This document shows positions 33,312 to 43,087 of a stretch of DNA of 52,744 nucleotides, one piece after another. The position numbers and the translations under genes are program-made. The notes beneath the pieces are model-generated. The model was not told where the DNA came from, did not search any database, and saw only the letters and a program-made list of their open reading frames with translations. Position 1 is the stretch's first letter. Each line of letters opens with the position of its first letter. Location of the stretch: the NCBI GenBank assembly GCA_947463095.1, contig CANHRE010000007.1, positions 1 through 52,744 of the forward strand. Direction: 5' to 3'. Source of the stretch: Flavobacteriales bacterium (GTDB lineage: Bacteria > Bacteroidota > Bacteroidia > NS11-12g > UBA955).

Positions 33312-34940
33312 TCAGCGCTTGTCCTGTTCAACAAAACGCACTTCCACCCTTCGGTTGCGGCGGCGCTCCTCCGGATTATTGTTTGGGCCGATTGGTTCGG
33401 AACTTCCCCGGCCTTCGGCTTCCATTCGCGCAGCGTCTACCCCAAATTGCTCCAGGTATTGCTTTACAGCTTCTGCCCTTTGCCGTGAAAGCAACCTGTT
33501 TCTATCCTCGTCACCCGTGGAATCGGTATGACCGCTGATGCGTAAACGCAAGGTTGGGTGCGATTGCAACCATGCTGCAAGTTCATCCAGTTGTTCAATA
33601 CCATCATCCTCGAGCTTTGCACTGTTACTTGGAAACAGCACCTGCTCCAGGATAAAGGGATTTTCTTTGGAAGCTGCATCGGTTTTGTCCTCCTTTTTTG
33701 GTGGTATTTGCCAGGTGTTGGAAGTGCAGGAAGCGCTGCCGGCCGGCCAGACCGAAACATCATCAATAAAATAATAAGCTTCCTTCTGGCCCTTGCTGTT
33801 CACCCGCGCCACATGGATGCTGTCTAAGGGGCGAAATCCCCCGATACTCATAAACCGCTCCCCACCTTTTGCCCGATAGGCGCCGCTCAGGTGCATCCAT
33901 TGCTCCCTGTAGAACAATACCTGCCCGGAGCGATTCACCAGATGGGGCTGCAAACCTGATTCTTCAAAACGATAAAAATCCAGAGGGGTATTACTGAAAT
34001 GGAAACCAACGGCATCGGCGGCGAAGGCACTCTTGCGGCTCAGGATAAAATGCACCTTTACACAATAAACGCTATCGGATTTTAAAGGCTCTTTCAGTGT
34101 GCCGCATAAATACTCGATATGGCTGCCCCCACGTGAGTAAATGCGAATACCGGTACTTGCTGTCCCTGTGCGGTGCCGGGCCTTCTTGCCTCTGTAAAAA
34201 TCCGGGGTTCCTGAAGCACGGGTCCAATAATCTACCATGGTATCGTCGAAACTCAGGGCGGTCATTTCTGGCCAGTTCTCTCGGGCATATTCAAACGAGG
34301 GATTGTGCAGCAGATTCAGCCTGTCGGGAAGATTCCAGTTGCTGTCGGCCAGAATGTCTGTATTGTGAAAAGGGGCGTCGCTGATTCCAAGGAGCGCATC
34401 ATCACCCTGCTCCAGTTGGCCCGGTACGCTCATGGTGGTGCGCATGCTCAGCACACCAAGATGTTGCACATAGCTTCGGTACAAAGTGCCCTGCTTCATG
34501 ATGTTTACAAGGAAGCTGTCCCTGCCGGTACGCGTTATTTCCCAGCGTTCATCGTTCCAGACAAACACCCCTTCATGCATAAATTTTGTAAGTTCCTGAG
34601 TTCCTGCTTCCGCACCGCGCCTGCGGTATCTTTCAGTTTTCAGTAAAACACCGGTGGAATCGTACCAGTTCCAGGTTCCGGCCGGTCGGTTGTTGCCGTC
34701 TTTTTTTCGCTGGTAACATGCCACCTGCGCCTTGACGCCGTTTCCATAGTAATATGTCCACCTGCCCCGCTTGTATTGCTCGGGGACCGGTTTTTTTCCA
34801 GGTTCTTTCCGGTAGGAATAGGCAGAAGAATAAGCTCCGGCGATTTTCAGCGTTCCATCGGGCCAGTAGCTGCGCGGCGGCACCTTTACTGCGCAAGAGG
34901 TTCCGAAGACCATCATCGCAAAAGAAATGCGGCGGAGCAT
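33312..34940 (-). CDS. OmpA-family protein with MORN-like and jelly-roll-like N-terminal parts
   Basis: A 542-residue envelope protein. The N-terminus (MLRRISFAMMVFGTSC) ends in Cys and may be a lipoprotein signal, though the lipobox is imperfect. Residues about 40-110 contain phrases like GRWTYYYGNGVKAQVACY and GTWNWYDSTGVLLKTERY, typical of MORN/YwqK-type repeats. A galactose-binding-like segment follows (LLHNPSFEYARENW ... YFIDDVSVWP). The last 110 residues are an OmpA peptidoglycan-binding domain with SGHTDSTG, the conserved Arg of LSRQRAEAV, and GRGSSEPIG...NRRVEV. It lies 33 bp after porZ on the same strand, so the two are probably co-transcribed. Confidence 0.88.
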   Translation of the reverse strand: MLRRISFAMMVFGTSCAVKVPPRSYWPDGTLKIAGAYSSAYSYRKEPGKKPVPEQYKRGRWTYYYGNGVKAQVACYQRKKDGNNRPAGTWNWYDSTGVLLKTERYRRRGAEAGTQELTKFMHEGVFVWNDERWEITRTGRDSFLVNIMKQGTLYRSYVQHLGVLSMRTTMSVPGQLEQGDDALLGISDAPFHNTDILADSNWNLPDRLNLLHNPSFEYARENWPEMTALSFDDTMVDYWTRASGTPDFYRGKKARHRTGTASTGIRIYSRGGSHIEYLCGTLKEPLKSDSVYCVKVHFILSRKSAFAADAVGFHFSNTPLDFYRFEESGLQPHLVNRSGQVLFYREQWMHLSGAYRAKGGERFMSIGGFRPLDSIHVARVNSKGQKEAYYFIDDVSVWPAGSASCTSNTWQIPPKKEDKTDAASKENPFILEQVLFPSNSAKLEDDGIEQLDELAAWLQSHPTLRLRISGHTDSTGDEDRNRLLSRQRAEAVKQYLEQFGVDAARMEAEGRGSSEPIGPNNNPEERRRNRRVEVRFVEQDKR

Positions 34941-34973
34941 GGATGAAAAACGATTTAAACCTCTTGAAATTGC

Positions 34974-37250
34974 TCAGCGTATAAACACCAGCTTGCTCAT
35001 GTAGCTGTCGCTGCCGTCGCGGTTGATGCTGAAAATAAGGTAGAGGCCACTGGCGGGCTTATCGCCGTTCAGCTTGCGACAATTCCAGGTGGCTGTGCCT
35101 CCGCTGGCGCGGGTTTCATACACCACATTTCCGTTGATATCGGTGATTTTAACTTCGGCATCGTCCGGCAGGCCCTGCATCATTACGCTGCCTTCATAAC
35201 CGGGTCGCACCGGGTTTGGGAACACCTTGACTTTGCCGTGAACATCGTTGGCAATGGTGGCGTCGCCGCGCCACGAGCTGATGCCTTCGCTGCTGCCGAA
35301 AAACACCTCGCCTGTTTCTTCCATGATGCCGATGCTCTGCACTTCGTTCGACAATAAGGGGCTGTTGTCTCTGGTGAAATGTTGCAGCACCTTCAGTCCG
35401 TTTTCCGCTACCAGATAAGCGCCGTTGTTGGTGCCCACCCATTTACGTCCACCGCCGTCAACGGTGATGCAGTTGATTACCTGCGTACCCAGCAGATAGC
35501 CGGTGGTACCGCCTTCCACAATCACGAAGCGCTCAGCATTTACGGCTTTGTTGTTGGGAAATAACTGATCCGGACGGGTAAATACGGCAAGGCCCTGGTC
35601 GGTACCTACCCATATATAGCCGTAGCGGTCGGTAGCAATGCAGCTTACCTCGCTGCTGGGCAAACCGCCGTTGTCGGCCTGATTGTTCAGGAAGCGCTGA
35701 CGGTCGTCGGAAAGAACATCTGGCGTTTCGTTGTCATCATAAACCATCAGGCCCACTGGGCCATTTGGGCCAGTGCTGGAGTTGTTGTAGGCCAGCATCC
35801 ATTTGTGGCCGTAGTCGTCAACCACCAGCTGCCCTACGTTGTTGTTCAGCAGGCTGAAGCTTTTCCAACCCCCAGTTTTCAGCAGCACATTCAGACCGGT
35901 GGCGCTGCCAAAATTGCTCACCCAAAGGTTGCCATTTTTGTCAGTGGCCATGCCTGTAACACGTGTCCAGATGGTGTTTCCGAATTTGCGCAGGCTGCTG
36001 TTGCTGCTGTCAATACGCAGTCGGGGCTCTGTTCCGCTGAAAAACACCATGCCGAAGGAATGGGTTCCCAAGAACACCCGTTTGGTTTCCGGCTCGGCAT
36101 AGGCTACCGTCCAGTCGTATAAGCCATCGGTGATGGGATTAGGACTGCGGTTTATCCAGCGGTTCTCATGAAACATCGCATAGCCGCTGTTGTTGAAGGC
36201 ATTGCCGTAGGTATTGGTCGTTCCGCCTCCGGTAACATACAGGGTGCGTCCAACGGAGGCCATCTGGTAAGACTGTTTGAAGGCCGGACCATTGGGAAAG
36301 AAGCTCACCTCGCTGCCATTGATTTTCTTGATGAGCCCGTAGGTGTTCAGCACAAACCACACATAGCCTTCGCGATCAACAATGCCGCGGTTAATCAGGT
36401 TCACCGGAATGACGGATTTGCTTTTGCCATCATCGCTAATGATTCTTCCTTCTGCAAAAACATACAATCTTTCGTAGTAGATGCCGATGTTGGCAATAGT
36501 ATCCTGCTTTCCGTCGTAATAGTCTGTCCAGGAACCATTCCGGTATTGTTTCATCACTTTGTTAAGATCGCAAACCAGCGTATTGTTCCAGTTCACCATA
36601 TTCCTGCACGTTACTCCGTTGCGCAGCAACTTCCAGTTGTTGTAATCGCTTAGGTTGCGCGTACCGTCGTAGGGCGCGTAAAGTATGGCTCCCGAAATGG
36701 CGGCATACAGGGTGTCGTTCACCACAGCCGTGGCGGAAACAGCAACCGTGCTGCCTCCTGGGCCGATGCTGGTATAGGAATCGGTAAAAATCGCTCTGGA
36801 AACATCCAGCACCAGGATGCCTAGTCCTGTAGCAATTATGGCCTGATTGCCACGGAAGTGTACATGTTTGATGGCTTTGTCGCCCTGAAGGGATGACTGC
36901 AGTACATCAGGGAGGTTCACAATGCGGTTGTCGTTTTTCAACAGGTCTATATTGCCGTTGCGGTAGCCGATAATCACCACGTCTGCATCAGGCTGATAAC
37001 CCAGATAGGAGATGCCCACATCGCTGAACCCATCCACAGATGAGAGGCGGCGTACTTCACCGTCTGCCTTGCCCACGCTGAACAGACCATTTTCACTGGC
37101 AGCCAGGATATGCTCCCGGGTTTCTGCCAGATGCTTACAATCGGCATAGGGTAAATGTACCCTCCAGGATCCAAAAGGAATATCGGCCTCCCCCTGAGCG
37201 GAAAGAAGACCGGCCTTCACGATTCCCAAAATCAGCCACCAATACCTCAT
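34974..37250 (-). CDS. porZ: PorZ-like T9SS surface component (beta-propeller protein)
   Basis: About 758 residues from ATG 37250, chosen because it starts a signal peptide (MRYWWLILGIVKAGLLSAQ); the track start is 16 codons earlier. The N-terminus FGSWRVHLPYADCKHLAET and the segment DGFSDVGISYLGY...YRNGNIDLL are characteristic of PorZ. Repeated propeller blades follow (for example YGYIWVGTDQGLAVF), annotated in databases as two-component-regulator propellers. A T9SS-type C-terminal domain begins VKVFPNPVRPGYEGSV and ends YMSKLVFIR. In Porphyromonas, PorZ sits with the PorU sortase on the cell surface and presents anionic LPS for cargo attachment. The length is close to that protein. It is the first gene of a pair with the OmpA-like gene and is divergent from the MMPL transporter. 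Confidence 0.8.
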   Translation of the reverse strand: MRYWWLILGIVKAGLLSAQGEADIPFGSWRVHLPYADCKHLAETREHILAASENGLFSVGKADGEVRRLSSVDGFSDVGISYLGYQPDADVVIIGYRNGNIDLLKNDNRIVNLPDVLQSSLQGDKAIKHVHFRGNQAIIATGLGILVLDVSRAIFTDSYTSIGPGGSTVAVSATAVVNDTLYAAISGAILYAPYDGTRNLSDYNNWKLLRNGVTCRNMVNWNNTLVCDLNKVMKQYRNGSWTDYYDGKQDTIANIGIYYERLYVFAEGRIISDDGKSKSVIPVNLINRGIVDREGYVWFVLNTYGLIKKINGSEVSFFPNGPAFKQSYQMASVGRTLYVTGGGTTNTYGNAFNNSGYAMFHENRWINRSPNPITDGLYDWTVAYAEPETKRVFLGTHSFGMVFFSGTEPRLRIDSSNSSLRKFGNTIWTRVTGMATDKNGNLWVSNFGSATGLNVLLKTGGWKSFSLLNNNVGQLVVDDYGHKWMLAYNNSSTGPNGPVGLMVYDDNETPDVLSDDRQRFLNNQADNGGLPSSEVSCIATDRYGYIWVGTDQGLAVFTRPDQLFPNNKAVNAERFVIVEGGTTGYLLGTQVINCITVDGGGRKWVGTNNGAYLVAENGLKVLQHFTRDNSPLLSNEVQSIGIMEETGEVFFGSSEGISSWRGDATIANDVHGKVKVFPNPVRPGYEGSVMMQGLPDDAEVKITDINGNVVYETRASGGTATWNCRKLNGDKPASGLYLIFSINRDGSDSYMSKLVFIR

Positions 37251-37333
37251 ACGTTTTATTATAGACACTATGTAAATCATCCGCAAAATACGCCGCATCA
37301 GGCTAAAACGCTGATATTATGATGAAATGGCGG

Positions 37334-37341
37334 TAAGTTTG
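37334..37341 (+). promoter_or_regulatory. -7 box for the MMPL transporter gene
   Basis: TAAGTTTG fits TAnnTTTG and ends 10 bases before the ATG at 37352. No clear -33 element is present. Confidence 0.45.
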
Positions 37342-37351
37342 CCAGCTTATT

Positions 37352-39703
37352 ATGTGGGACAAAATTGCAAGTGCGGTGATGCGCTACCGCGTCTGGTGGC
37401 TGCTTATCATCCTTGGTCTTACAGGATTCATGGGATACCATGCCAGTAAAATTCAACTGGCTTATGACATGCAGAAGCTGGTTCCCAAGACCGACAAGGA
37501 TTTCATTACCTATATAGATTTCAAAAAGAAGTTTGGCGAAGACGGCAACAAGTTGATTATCGGCGTTCAAAGCGCTGAATTCTGGAAGATTGGATATTTC
37601 AAAAGGTTTTCAGCCCTGTGCGATAGCCTTTCCACCATTCCCGGCGTAACCGGTTTGGTGTCACCTTCGAGGGTAGTATCGCTGCAGGTGGACGACAGCC
37701 TGCAACAATTTGTTACCCATCCGCTGTTCAGCAAGAACATACAAACCCAGGAAGAGCTGGATTCGTTGTACGGCATTTTTGAGACCCTGCGCTTTTATGA
37801 CCAGCTCATCTTCAACAAAGACAGCGGTGTGGCTCTTTGCATCGTATCCATTGAACAGAAAGTGCTGGACAGCGAAATACGCAATGCCCTGCTGCGCAAA
37901 GCTTTTCAGTATTGCGATCAATTTGCCGCTGAAAGCAAAACCGTTATTCACTATTCAGGGCTGCCCTTTATCCGCAATGAGTTCAGCACCAAGGTAAAGA
38001 GCGAGATTACCCTGTTTACCATCATTGCATTTGGCATTACCGCCTTGCTGATTCTGCTGTTCTTCAGAAGCGTGACCACCTTGGTTATTTCCATGGGTTT
38101 TATTGCCATCGGTGTAATCTGGTGCTTGGGCATTTCTCAGCTGTACGGCTATAAAATCACCATGTTGATAGGCACCCTGCCCACGCTGCTGGTGGTGATT
38201 GGTGTGCAAAACACCATATACCTCATCAACAAATACCACGACGAATACCGCCGCCACCGCAACAAGATGAAGTCGCTCACGCGAATCATTTCGCGCATTG
38301 GCGTGGCCAGCTTCCTCATCAACATCACCACGGCCATAGGATTTGGCGTGTTCTACTTCACTGATTCCGCGGTACTGGAACAGTTTGGTGTTGTAGCCTT
38401 CTGGGCCATCAACGCCATATTCGTTATCACCCTGGTGGGCCTGCCCATTGCCTACAGCTTCCTGCCTGCACCGAGCCTGAAGCAAATTCAGCACCTGGAA
38501 AACCGCAACATCACACGCTTCCTGGAATGGGTGCGCTTCATGGTGTTCCATCACAAACGCCGCATCTATTTCTGGAGCATCGCACTGACGGTTTTTGCCA
38601 GCATCTATATGTGGCGCCTGAGGCCTCTGGCTTACATGGTGGACGATATCCCACACAACTCCAAGTTGTACCAGGATCTGGAATTCTTCCAAAAACACTT
38701 CAAAGGGGTTATGCCTTTTGAAATTGTGGTTGAGTGCACTGAAGAAAACGGAGCCAAGAACTACACCACACTGAATAAAATTTACGCGCTTCAAAAGAAA
38801 CTGGAGAAATTCCCCGAGCTGAGCAAGCCTATTTCTCTGGTGGAACTGGTGCGCTTCGCCAACCAGACCGTGCACAACGGCGAGCCGAAATACTATCGCC
38901 TGCCGCCAACTACCGAACTGGGACAAATAGCCATGTATATGCCGGAGCCTTCCGAAGGACATAAAAACATGATGGACGGCCTGGTAGATAAAAATTACCG
39001 CGAATTGCGCGTGAGTTATCAGATGGCCGACGTGGGCAGTGTGCGCATGAAGGAAATCACCGAAGAGGTGCATCGTATCATTGACGAGATGTTCTCCAAA
39101 GAACAGTTCGATGTGCACATCACCGGAACCTCAGCAATTTTCCTGAAAGGCAACTCATACCTGTATGACTCCCTGCTCAGCTCCACGTTCTGGGCGCTGG
39201 TAATGATTGCCTTTACCATGGGACTGCTGTTCCCCTCGCTGAAGATGATCATCATCTCATTGATTCCGAACTGCATCCCGCTCATCATCACGGCAGGCAT
39301 TATGGGCTACCTGCAGATCCCGCTCAAGCCCAGCACCATCCTGGTGTTTTCCATCTCCTTCGGGATTGCCGTAGATGCAACCATCCACTTCGTTACCACC
39401 TTCCGGCGAGAGTTAAAACACTCTGACAAAAGCCTGCGCGAAACCCTAAGCCATGTGATCATGGAAGTGGGTCACAGCATGATTTACACCAACATAGCGC
39501 TGTTTGCTGGCTTCATGATCTTCGTATTCAGCGATTTCCAGGGAACCAAAGCCCTGGGCTGGCTCACAGGAACAACACTGCTTGTGGGTATGTTCGCAAA
39601 CCTGTTCCTGCTTCCCGCGCTTATCCTCAGCTTCGAAAAAGGACTGAATCCCAAGGAAGAGTTGAGCGAAACTGTGATTGATTTGCCTGAAGAGGAAGAA
39701 TAA
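37352..39703 (+). CDS. MMPL/RND-family transporter
   Basis: A 783-residue inner-membrane transporter. There is one N-terminal membrane segment (about 12-30), a periplasmic loop, a first block of five helices (about 220-375, starting ITLFTIIAFGITALLILLF), then a short helix at about 400 and a second periplasmic loop. A second block of five helices follows (about 610-760, with SISFGIAVDATIHFVTTFRRE). The two-block plan and the G-I-A-V-D-A-T-I-H phrase in the second block fit the MMPL branch of RND proteins, related to lipid or hydrophobe exporters. Substrate is unknown. The acidic C-terminus (DLPEEEE) is cytoplasmic. No membrane-fusion or outer-membrane partner gene is adjacent. It is divergent from porZ. 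Confidence 0.88.
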   Translation: MWDKIASAVMRYRVWWLLIILGLTGFMGYHASKIQLAYDMQKLVPKTDKDFITYIDFKKKFGEDGNKLIIGVQSAEFWKIGYFKRFSALCDSLSTIPGVTGLVSPSRVVSLQVDDSLQQFVTHPLFSKNIQTQEELDSLYGIFETLRFYDQLIFNKDSGVALCIVSIEQKVLDSEIRNALLRKAFQYCDQFAAESKTVIHYSGLPFIRNEFSTKVKSEITLFTIIAFGITALLILLFFRSVTTLVISMGFIAIGVIWCLGISQLYGYKITMLIGTLPTLLVVIGVQNTIYLINKYHDEYRRHRNKMKSLTRIISRIGVASFLINITTAIGFGVFYFTDSAVLEQFGVVAFWAINAIFVITLVGLPIAYSFLPAPSLKQIQHLENRNITRFLEWVRFMVFHHKRRIYFWSIALTVFASIYMWRLRPLAYMVDDIPHNSKLYQDLEFFQKHFKGVMPFEIVVECTEENGAKNYTTLNKIYALQKKLEKFPELSKPISLVELVRFANQTVHNGEPKYYRLPPTTELGQIAMYMPEPSEGHKNMMDGLVDKNYRELRVSYQMADVGSVRMKEITEEVHRIIDEMFSKEQFDVHITGTSAIFLKGNSYLYDSLLSSTFWALVMIAFTMGLLFPSLKMIIISLIPNCIPLIITAGIMGYLQIPLKPSTILVFSISFGIAVDATIHFVTTFRRELKHSDKSLRETLSHVIMEVGHSMIYTNIALFAGFMIFVFSDFQGTKALGWLTGTTLLVGMFANLFLLPALILSFEKGLNPKEELSETVIDLPEEEE

Positions 39704-39753
39704 GCATCTACTGCGTTTTTGATACGCTGAGGGGCTTCCGAAACCATAATATA

Positions 39754-39790
39754 TGTCATGGTGCCCCTCGGCTATGCCCCACCACCCCTG
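39754..39790 (+). repeat. Partial copy of the TGTCATGGTG palindromic repeat family
   Basis: TGTCATGGTGCCCCTCGGC followed by ATGCCCCACCACCCCTG matches the left half of the copies at 42830 and 47689. It lies in the 124-bp convergent gap between the MMPL transporter and an APC permease. No terminator hairpin with a T tract is seen in that gap. Confidence 0.6.
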
Positions 39791-39827
39791 CTTGAAATCG
39801 CCGAATGGAAAGACCTCCAATTAAACC

Positions 39828-41186
39828 TTAAGCCTTCTTCCTGGTAATCACCCAATACACCGGCAAGCCAGCCAGAACGATGAGCAGTCCGCGCAGGGTA
39901 TAGGTGGTTTTAAACACCAGCAAATCAAGGCAGATGGCACCGGCCAGGAGTATATACAAGGCAGGAATCAGCGGATAACCAAAGGCCTTGTAGGGACGAG
40001 GAGTATCTGGCTCCAGCTTACGGAGGCGAAAAATACCCGCCACGGTGATGATGTAAAATACCAGGCTTGCAAAGGTGCAATAGTCAAGCAGGTTGTTGTA
40101 CGAACCGCTTAAGCACAGCAGCGAAGCCCATCCGGCCTGCGCCCACAGGGCATTCGCGGGAACGGCATGGCGGTTCAGCTTCCGCGCACCCTTAAAAAAC
40201 AGGCCGTCTTCTGCCATCGCTTCATACAAACGCGCACCGGCCAAAATCAAACCATTATTACAGCCAAAGGTGCTCACCATAATAAGCAGTGCCATAATCC
40301 AAACACCTGAGTCGCCGAGGATAACCGCCGCTGCGGCAGCGCCTACACGGTCGTTGGCGGCATGGCTAATGCTCAGGCCGTTCAGCCCGTTGGCCTGCAG
40401 AGGCAACAAGGCCAGATAAGCCACGTTGGCCATGATGTACACCAGCGTAACCAAGAGCGTACCCATGAACAGGCTGCGTGGTATGTTGCGGGATGGATCT
40501 TTGATTTCACCGGCAATGAAGGTTACGTTGTTCCAGGCATCGCTGCTGAACAGGGAACCAATAAGGGCAGTGCCAAAGGCGGTAATGGCCGCCCAGGAGC
40601 CCAGTGTTTCCCAATGCACTGTATCCTTAGGGCTGCCGTAGGCCTGGAATCCGAGCTTCCAGTTTTCAGACCACATATTGCCCTTGAATATCCAGTACAC
40701 ACCTGCTCCAATCAAACCAAACAAGGCCAACAGCTTTGCCATGGTGAAGATGCGCTGTATCCATTTTCCTTCCTCAATGCCTAAGGTGTTCAGCCAGGTG
40801 AGCAGCAGGATGGAGCCAATGGCCACACCCTGAGCGGCACTGATCTTAAACCCGGCAATATTGACCAGCACATGCTCGCTCCCCAATCCGGGAAGGAGCA
40901 CGCTGGTATAGTTGGCAAAGGCCATAGCTACGGCAGCAATAACCCCCGATTGTATGACGGTGAACACACTCCAGCCATAAACAAAGGAGGTCATGGCCCC
41001 GAAAGCCCTGCGTATGTACACATATTGCCCTCCGGCCTTGGGCATCATACCCGCCAGCTCGCCATAGCTGAGCGCCGCCGTGAGGGTAATCAATCCGGTA
41101 ACAAACCAGGCCAGCAGCAGGAGCCCGGGTGAGCCCAGCTGCCGGCTCATGTCGCTGCTGACCAGAAAAATGCCGCTGCCAATCAT
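39828..41186 (-). CDS. APC-family amino-acid permease, N-terminus uncertain
   Basis: At least 452 residues with about 12 membrane segments, in the APC superfamily (LAT/SteT-like). The first in-frame ATG (MIGSGIFLVSS) falls inside transmembrane helix 1, cutting off half of the substrate-binding helix. The same frame is open and protein-like upstream (FLKPIRSLGLADATLIVSGS) to 41258, overlapping the stop of the preceding permease gene, but contains no ATG, GTG or TTG. Candidate non-AUG starts are ACG at 41247-41249 and CTG at 41241-41243. Either the true start is non-standard and translationally coupled to the gene before it, or the start codon has been mutated. Confidence 0.85.
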   Translation of the reverse strand: MIGSGIFLVSSDMSRQLGSPGLLLLAWFVTGLITLTAALSYGELAGMMPKAGGQYVYIRRAFGAMTSFVYGWSVFTVIQSGVIAAVAMAFANYTSVLLPGLGSEHVLVNIAGFKISAAQGVAIGSILLLTWLNTLGIEEGKWIQRIFTMAKLLALFGLIGAGVYWIFKGNMWSENWKLGFQAYGSPKDTVHWETLGSWAAITAFGTALIGSLFSSDAWNNVTFIAGEIKDPSRNIPRSLFMGTLLVTLVYIMANVAYLALLPLQANGLNGLSISHAANDRVGAAAAAVILGDSGVWIMALLIMVSTFGCNNGLILAGARLYEAMAEDGLFFKGARKLNRHAVPANALWAQAGWASLLCLSGSYNNLLDYCTFASLVFYIITVAGIFRLRKLEPDTPRPYKAFGYPLIPALYILLAGAICLDLLVFKTTYTLRGLLIVLAGLPVYWVITRKKA

Positions 41187-41253
41187 GCTCCCTGAAACAA
41201 TCAGGGTAGCATCGGCGAGTCCGAGGGAACGTATCGGTTTCAGAAACGTACGT

Positions 41254-42747
41254 TTATTTCAGGTGATGGGCCCTGAGTCGGGAATGGCGTATGCTGTATC
41301 CGAAGTACACCACCAAACCGACCAGCAGCCATGCCGCTGCGGTTGACAGGGTGAAAAGGTCCAGTGAGAAAATCATGACCATACAGACCAGAATCCCCAG
41401 GATGGGTACCAGTGGAACCAGCGGGGTTTTGAAGGGCCTGTGCAGGTCTGGTTCTGTTTTGCGCATGATGAGTACACCCGCGCTTACCAGCACAAAGGCA
41501 AACAAGGTACCCACCGAGGTAAGGTCGCCGGCCAGGCTGCCAGGAACAAAGGCGGCAAACAAACCCACAAACAGCAATAAAATAAGGTTGCTCTTATAAG
41601 GCGTATGGTATTTAGGATGTACTTCTGAGAAGGCGCCGGGTAGCAGGCCATCCTTGCTCATGCTGAAGAACACACGGCTCTGACCCATCAGCATCACCAG
41701 GATTACCGAGGAGAAACCGGCCAGGATGGCCACGTTGATGCTGTCACCCAGCCAGGCGTAGCCGGTCATGTATTGTTTCACCGCATAGGTTACCGAAGCT
41801 TCCTTGCCGGCGGTCATAAATTCCCTGTAAGGCGCAACACCGGTCAGCACATGGGCAAAAAGCACGTACAAAACGGTGCAGACCAAAAGCGAAACCAAAA
41901 TACCAATGGGCATATCGCGTTTGGGGTTCTTTGCTTCCTGGGCAGCCGTGCTCACGGCATCGAAGCCGATGAATGCGAAGAACACAATGGCCGCGCCGCG
42001 CAACACACCCAGCCAACCATGGTGGAAGGCAGGAGCGTAGGAGTATTCTTTACCGTTGGGCAGCTTCAGTGGTGCCGCATCATCGGGAATCAAGTAGGGA
42101 GTATGGTTATCGGGATTGATGAATTTCCAGCCGATGTAGATAAAACCAAGCACGATGGTAACCTTCACCACTACCATCACGGCATTTACAAAAGCGCTCT
42201 CGCTGGTGCCACGGATGAGCAGCAGGGTGAGCGCACCCAGAATGACCAGGGCAGGCAGGTTAATCATGCCATGCACCAGTTGACCGTTTACGACGGCCGA
42301 TTCAAAAGGTGAATGACACCATTCATAGGGTATTTTCCCGCCTAAAAGGTTATTGAGGTATTCACTCCAGGCGATGCTCACTGTGGCAGCACCGAGGGCA
42401 TATTCCAGAATCAGCGCCCAGCCGATGATCCAGGCGAACAGCTCGCCCATGGTGGCGTAGGCATAAGTATAAGCACTTCCTGCAATAGGCAGCATGCTGG
42501 CAAATTCCGCGTAGCAAAGGCCTGCGAAGGCACAGCCGATGGCCGCAATCAGGAAAGAAAGAGTTACCGCCGAACCGGCAGCCTCACCTGCGGCGGCAGC
42601 GGTGCGCACAAACAACCCTGCTCCGATGATGGCGCCAACGCCCAGGGCAATCAGGTTCCACACGCCGAGGGTGCGTTTCAGTTGACTGCCCTCGCCCGCC
42701 TCACTGTGTAACAGGTGGATGGGTTTTCTTAAGAATAGTTTGCTCAT
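41254..42747 (-). CDS. APC-family amino-acid permease (cationic amino-acid transporter-like)
   Basis: 497 residues from ATG 42747 (MSKLFLRKPIHLL); the track's TTG start is six codons earlier and less likely. Helix 1 carries the unwound substrate-binding motif GVGAIIGAGLFVRT. The next segments (CYAEFASMLPIAGSAYTYAYATMGE and WALILEYALGAATVS) are characteristic of the CAT branch of the APC superfamily, and about 14 membrane segments can be counted. It probably takes up basic or other amino acids by proton symport. It is the upstream member of a permease pair; the second permease frame overlaps its stop codon. Confidence 0.92.
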   Translation of the reverse strand: MSKLFLRKPIHLLHSEAGEGSQLKRTLGVWNLIALGVGAIIGAGLFVRTAAAAGEAAGSAVTLSFLIAAIGCAFAGLCYAEFASMLPIAGSAYTYAYATMGELFAWIIGWALILEYALGAATVSIAWSEYLNNLLGGKIPYEWCHSPFESAVVNGQLVHGMINLPALVILGALTLLLIRGTSESAFVNAVMVVVKVTIVLGFIYIGWKFINPDNHTPYLIPDDAAPLKLPNGKEYSYAPAFHHGWLGVLRGAAIVFFAFIGFDAVSTAAQEAKNPKRDMPIGILVSLLVCTVLYVLFAHVLTGVAPYREFMTAGKEASVTYAVKQYMTGYAWLGDSINVAILAGFSSVILVMLMGQSRVFFSMSKDGLLPGAFSEVHPKYHTPYKSNLILLLFVGLFAAFVPGSLAGDLTSVGTLFAFVLVSAGVLIMRKTEPDLHRPFKTPLVPLVPILGILVCMVMIFSLDLFTLSTAAAWLLVGLVVYFGYSIRHSRLRAHHLK

Positions 42748-42829
42748 GGCTTTAAGAAAGCGCAAAATGCAACATTTTCGGTAAAAATCCCGTTTCGCAA
42801 GCTCCTGTGGTTCTCGAAGGCAGCCCTGT

Positions 42830-42910
42830 TGTCATGGTATCCCTCGGCTTCGCTCCCCCACCCCCACAGCTCATTGCTAAGTCGACTTGGTGGGGGCAGG
42901 CACCATGACA
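42830..42910 (+). repeat. Full palindromic repeat element (about 81 bp)
   Basis: Begins TGTCATGGTATCC and ends GGCACCATGACA, so its ends are inverted repeats. Inside, a C-rich CTCCCCCACCCCCAC arm faces a GGTGGGGGCAGG arm, so the whole can fold into a hairpin. Related copies lie at 39754, 43304, 47689 and 47987. It occupies the gap upstream of the permease pair. Confidence 0.65.
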
Positions 42911-42997
42911 GATTTTTAATCACCATGACAGGTATTTTGGCTCCACACAACATAAGGCATTACTAATTTCAAACCATCTAACAAATTACAACCCAAC

Positions 42998-43073
42998 AAC
43001 GCCGCAAAAGGACCGGCCTCAAATGATGGGAGGTGTTAAACGCAGCAAGCCGCCGCTAAATGCCGAGGAAGCT
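42998..43073 (+). repeat. 76-bp core repeat, copy A
   Basis: Starts AACGCCGCAAAAGGACCGGC and ends GAGGAAGCT. It differs from copy C at about five positions and is the most diverged of the three copies. Confidence 0.75.
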
Positions 43074-43087
43074 GCCCGGGAACCAGC

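Noticed and set aside
37955-39118. 387-codon minus-strand ORF opposite the MMPL gene
   Set aside because: Histidine- and glutamine-rich antisense of membrane-protein codons, the usual shadow pattern.
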